A stretch of DNA of 64,000 nt, taken from the NCBI GenBank assembly GCA_035461245.1, contig DATHVP010000062.1, positions 13,689 to 77,688 on the forward strand, written 5' to 3'. The translations under genes and the position numbers were made by a program. Below, piece by piece: positions 61,404 to 64,000 of this stretch (positions within the stretch are counted from its first letter, which is position 1; every line of letters starts with the position of its first letter). The notes beneath the pieces are model-generated. The model was not told the origin of the DNA. It ran no database searches and saw only the letters and a program-made list of their open reading frames with translations. This DNA is from SH-MAG3 sp035461245. Lineage in GTDB: Bacteria; Gemmatimonadota; Gemmatimonadetes; Longimicrobiales; RSA9.

Positions 61404-64000
61404 ATGCGAATCATCAGGATCCTGTCGGTACCTGCCGCCTTTGTGGCGCTGGTCTTCGCGTCCCCTGGCGCCAGCGCGCAGACGGCGGCGGACCATGCCA
61501 ATGCCCCGTCCATCCAGGCGGTGCCGGTCACGGAGCCGGTGCGGGTGGACGGTATGCTGGACGAGGCCGTCTGGCAGTCGGCCCCGGCCGTCACGTCGTT
61601 CACGCAGGTCGTGCCGGCGGAGGGCGCCCCGGCAACCGAGCGGACGGAGATCCGGTTCGCCTACAGCGACGTCGCCCTCTACATCGGCGCCCGCATGTAT
61701 GACAGCCAGCCGGTGACCACGCGACTGGCCCGGCGGGACGGCACCATGGCGGCGTCGGACTGGCTGACCATCATCCTGGACAGCTTCCACGACCACCGCA
61801 CGGCGTTCGGCTTCGAGGTCAACCCGTCGGGAGTGCGTCGTGACCAGACACGTGCGGAGGGCGCCGGCGAGGACGACTCGTGGGATCCGGTGTGGCAGGC
61901 GGTCACGCGCATTGACGACGAGGGCTGGACGGCGGAGATCCGCATCCCCTTCAGCCAGTTGCGGTTCAACCCGGCGGATACGCAGACGTGGGGGCTGCAG
62001 GTGGAGCGTCAGATCGCGCGGCGTCGCGAATTTTCCGTCTTCTCCTTCACGCCGACGACGGAGCCCGGCGGTATCCCCCGGTTCGGCCACCTGGAAGGAC
62101 TGCGGGGGATGGAGTCCGGCCGGCCCATGGAGGTGCTGCCGTACGTGGTGGCCCGGGGCGAGTCGGTGGACCGGACGAACAACCCGTTCCGGGAGAACCG
62201 TGAACTGGGCCTGTCCGCGGGCGCTGACGTGAAGTACCGCGTGACGTCGGACCTGACCCTGGATGTCACGGTCAATCCGGACTTCGGGCAGGTGGAGGTG
62301 GACCCGGCGCAGGTGAACCTGTCCGCCATCGAGACGCAGTTCACGGAGAAGCGGCCGTTCTTCATCGAGGGCGCCGAGCTGTTCAACTTCGGGGCTGGCG
62401 GCGGCAATGCGGCGTTCTACACCCGTCGTATCGGTCGGGCGCCGCAGCTGTTGCCGGGCACGCAGCAGCGGGACGTTCCGGACGCGGCCCGCATCCTGGG
62501 GGCGGCGAAGCTGACGGGTCGCACTGCCGGCGGCTGGTCGGTGGGCGTGCTCGACGCGCTCACGGGTCGGACGGAAGTGCTGTTCCGGGACGGGGCCGGC
62601 GAGGATGTCCGGATGACGGCGGAACCGCTGACGAACTATTTCGCGGCCCGGGCCCGCCGCGACCTGCGGGGCGGCCTCTCGGCGCTGGGCGGCATGCTGA
62701 CCATGGTGCATCGGGACCTGGACAGCGAGACGGCGCAGGCGGTCCTCCGTTCCGGCGCGTACACCGGCGGCGTGGACTTCCGCCATGAGTGGGCAAACCG
62801 GACCTGGGCACTGAACGGGTTCGTCTCGGGCAGCCATGTGGAGGGCAGCGCCGATGCGATGCGGCTGGCCCAGCGCTCGCCGTGGCGGTACTTCCAGCGG
62901 CCGGACGCGGATCATCTCACGCTGGACCCGACGCGCACGTCCCTGACGGGGCTGTCCACCCAGGCCCAGATCCAGTACCGGCAGGGCCGCCATTGGCGGT
63001 ACTCCCTGCTGGCAGGCACCACAACGCCCGGCTACGAGGTCAATGACATCGGTTTCCAGTACCGCGCCGACCGCGTGGACGGCCAGGCCGTGGTTACCTA
63101 CGTGGAGCCCCGCCCGGGCAGCCTGTTCCGGAACTGGCAGGTGAACGGTGTGGCCCGGGCCGAGCGGAACTACGACTTCGACGTCATCATGAACCGTCTC
63201 CAGGTCGGCGGCTCCGGCCAGTTGCTGAACTACTGGGGCGGCAACCTGAGCGTGGCGTACAACGGCCGGGCGCTGGACGACCGGCTGACCCGTGGCGGTC
63301 CGTCCGCGGAGCGGCGCCCCCAGTGGCAGGTCAACGGCGGGTTCAACTCGGACAGCCGGCGGCAGGTCTCGGTGGGTGGCGGCTTCGGCGGCGCCAGGCA
63401 TGATGCCGGGGGCTGGGGCTGGGGCGTCGGCGTCGGCGCGACGGTACGCCCTTCACCGGGGGTGAGCTTCAGCGTCTCGCCCAACTTGGAGCGGACCCAC
63501 AGCATCGCCCAGTACCTGGGCGTCATACCGGATACGACCGCAACGCACACGTACGGTGCCCGCTACCTGTTCTCGGTGCTGGACCAGACCACCCTGGGCG
63601 TGGAGACGCGCATGGACGTGACGTTCAGTCCCGTGCTGTCCCTGCAGGTTTACGCCCAGCCGTTCATCAGCAGTGCGGACTTCGGCGCGCCGGCGGAGCT
63701 GAGGGCGCCCGGCACGTATCTGTTCAACGTGTACGGCCAGGACGTGGGCGACGTCGAACCCGTCCAGGGCGGCGTGCGCGTCTACCCCCAGGGCACCGAC
63801 GGCGCCGCGCCGTCGTTCGTGGTGCCGAACCGTGACTTCACGCTCCGCTCGCTGCGTGGCAACGCCGTGCTGCGCTGGGAGTACCGGCCGGGTTCCACGC
63901 TGTACGTAGCGTGGCAGCAGAACCGGAGCAGCCAGCTTGCAGACGGCAGCTTCGGTCTCGGCCGGGACGCGGGCGACCTGTTCGCGGCCCGGCCGGACAA
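61404..64000 (+). CDS. DUF5916 outer-membrane protein with CBM9-like domain, 3-prime partial
   Basis: At least 865 residues are visible; the gene runs off the right edge. A signal peptide (about 1-27, ending ASAQ) is followed by a carbohydrate-binding family-9-like domain (about 40-215; PVRVDGMLDEAVWQSAPAV, RFAYSDVALYIGARMYDSQP, IPFSQLRFNPADTQTWG). A DUF5916 region then begins at VTVNPDFGQVEVDPAQVNLS and FFIEGAELFNFG, and amphipathic strands of a probable beta-barrel continue to the end. Role unknown; probably outer-membrane binding or transport of sugars or peptides. ATG at 61404 begins the signal peptide. The 295-bp gap before it shows no other gene. Confidence 0.85.
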   Translation, partial: MRIIRILSVPAAFVALVFASPGASAQTAADHANAPSIQAVPVTEPVRVDGMLDEAVWQSAPAVTSFTQVVPAEGAPATERTEIRFAYSDVALYIGARMYDSQPVTTRLARRDGTMAASDWLTIILDSFHDHRTAFGFEVNPSGVRRDQTRAEGAGEDDSWDPVWQAVTRIDDEGWTAEIRIPFSQLRFNPADTQTWGLQVERQIARRREFSVFSFTPTTEPGGIPRFGHLEGLRGMESGRPMEVLPYVVARGESVDRTNNPFRENRELGLSAGADVKYRVTSDLTLDVTVNPDFGQVEVDPAQVNLSAIETQFTEKRPFFIEGAELFNFGAGGGNAAFYTRRIGRAPQLLPGTQQRDVPDAARILGAAKLTGRTAGGWSVGVLDALTGRTEVLFRDGAGEDVRMTAEPLTNYFAARARRDLRGGLSALGGMLTMVHRDLDSETAQAVLRSGAYTGGVDFRHEWANRTWALNGFVSGSHVEGSADAMRLAQRSPWRYFQRPDADHLTLDPTRTSLTGLSTQAQIQYRQGRHWRYSLLAGTTTPGYEVNDIGFQYRADRVDGQAVVTYVEPRPGSLFRNWQVNGVARAERNYDFDVIMNRLQVGGSGQLLNYWGGNLSVAYNGRALDDRLTRGGPSAERRPQWQVNGGFNSDSRRQVSVGGGFGGARHDAGGWGWGVGVGATVRPSPGVSFSVSPNLERTHSIAQYLGVIPDTTATHTYGARYLFSVLDQTTLGVETRMDVTFSPVLSLQVYAQPFISSADFGAPAELRAPGTYLFNVYGQDVGDVEPVQGGVRVYPQGTDGAAPSFVVPNRDFTLRSLRGNAVLRWEYRPGSTLYVAWQQNRSSQLADGSFGLGRDAGDLFAARPD

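Noticed and set aside
60638..61702. A 354-codon plus-strand frame over the POR gamma start and the DUF5916 start
   Set aside because: It overlaps two well-supported genes in other frames and has no domain or ribosome-binding site.
1..64000. Insertion sequence, prophage or integrative element
   Set aside because: No transposase, integrase, terminal repeats or phage genes were seen, and composition is even across the window.

Overview
High-GC chromosomal DNA from a Gram-negative, probably free-living bacterium, most likely a member of the Gemmatimonadota. This assignment is an inference. It rests on the combination of outer-membrane genes (TonB receptor, beta-barrel protein, DUF5916 protein), several secreted S9 and M28 peptidases with PD40/TolB-like propellers, a DUF305 plus LVIVD lipoprotein pair, and a bactofilin/LytM/ParAB operon. 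No 16S gene or other decisive marker is present. No mobile element, CRISPR array, rRNA or tRNA gene was seen. Codon use is strongly GC3-biased throughout, which creates many long antisense shadow frames.

The left 14 kb is the replication-origin neighbourhood. A minus-strand unit reads parA, parB, M23 peptidase, bactofilin, and two parS sites lie just beyond parA. Then come acylphosphatase, the minus-strand set rpmH, rnpA, yidD, yidC, and the divergent dnaA and dnaN. The dnaA-dnaN gap holds a cluster of DnaA-box-like 9-mers and an AT-rich stretch and is the best oriC candidate. A large inverted repeat with four CGTTTACG octamers precedes dnaA. A second group of DnaA-box-like sites lies between the Nif3 and bactofilin genes, about 7 kb away. 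recF, gyrB and rsmG are not in their common places; a flavin-reductase-like gene overlaps the end of dnaN instead.

From 13.7 to 31 kb are housekeeping and envelope genes: pyrE, a soluble lytic transglycosylase, tag, a NYN-type RNase, a cupin, dinB and a metallophosphoesterase. They are followed by a FecA-like TonB receptor behind a good Fur box, small lipoproteins and an outer-membrane protein, a TlpA-type thioredoxin, single-chain gcvP (without gcvT or gcvH) and rho. From 30.6 to 37.8 kb are an S9 peptidase, a repeat-rich 0.57-kb intergenic region, the DUF305/LVIVD pair, a YCII protein and a DUF3667 membrane protein.

From 38 to 45.6 kb a tightly coupled chemotaxis operon runs MCP-cheW-cheR-cheD-cheY-cheX-cheB-cheA. 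A MetOD1-domain protein and a GAF-containing histidine kinase follow as a coupled pair. After them come glycosylasparaginase, a methylthio-nucleoside phosphorylase and an MTA/SAH deaminase (purine and methionine salvage), and a membrane-anchored TPR protein.

The right end holds a second S9 peptidase and a minus-strand 2-oxoacid:ferredoxin oxidoreductase operon. In that operon the ferredoxin subunit is fused to a GltD-like FAD/NAD(P) module, and a small cysteine-rich reading frame lies at its head. The window closes with a DUF5916 outer-membrane protein cut by the window edge. A PD40 protein is cut by the left edge.
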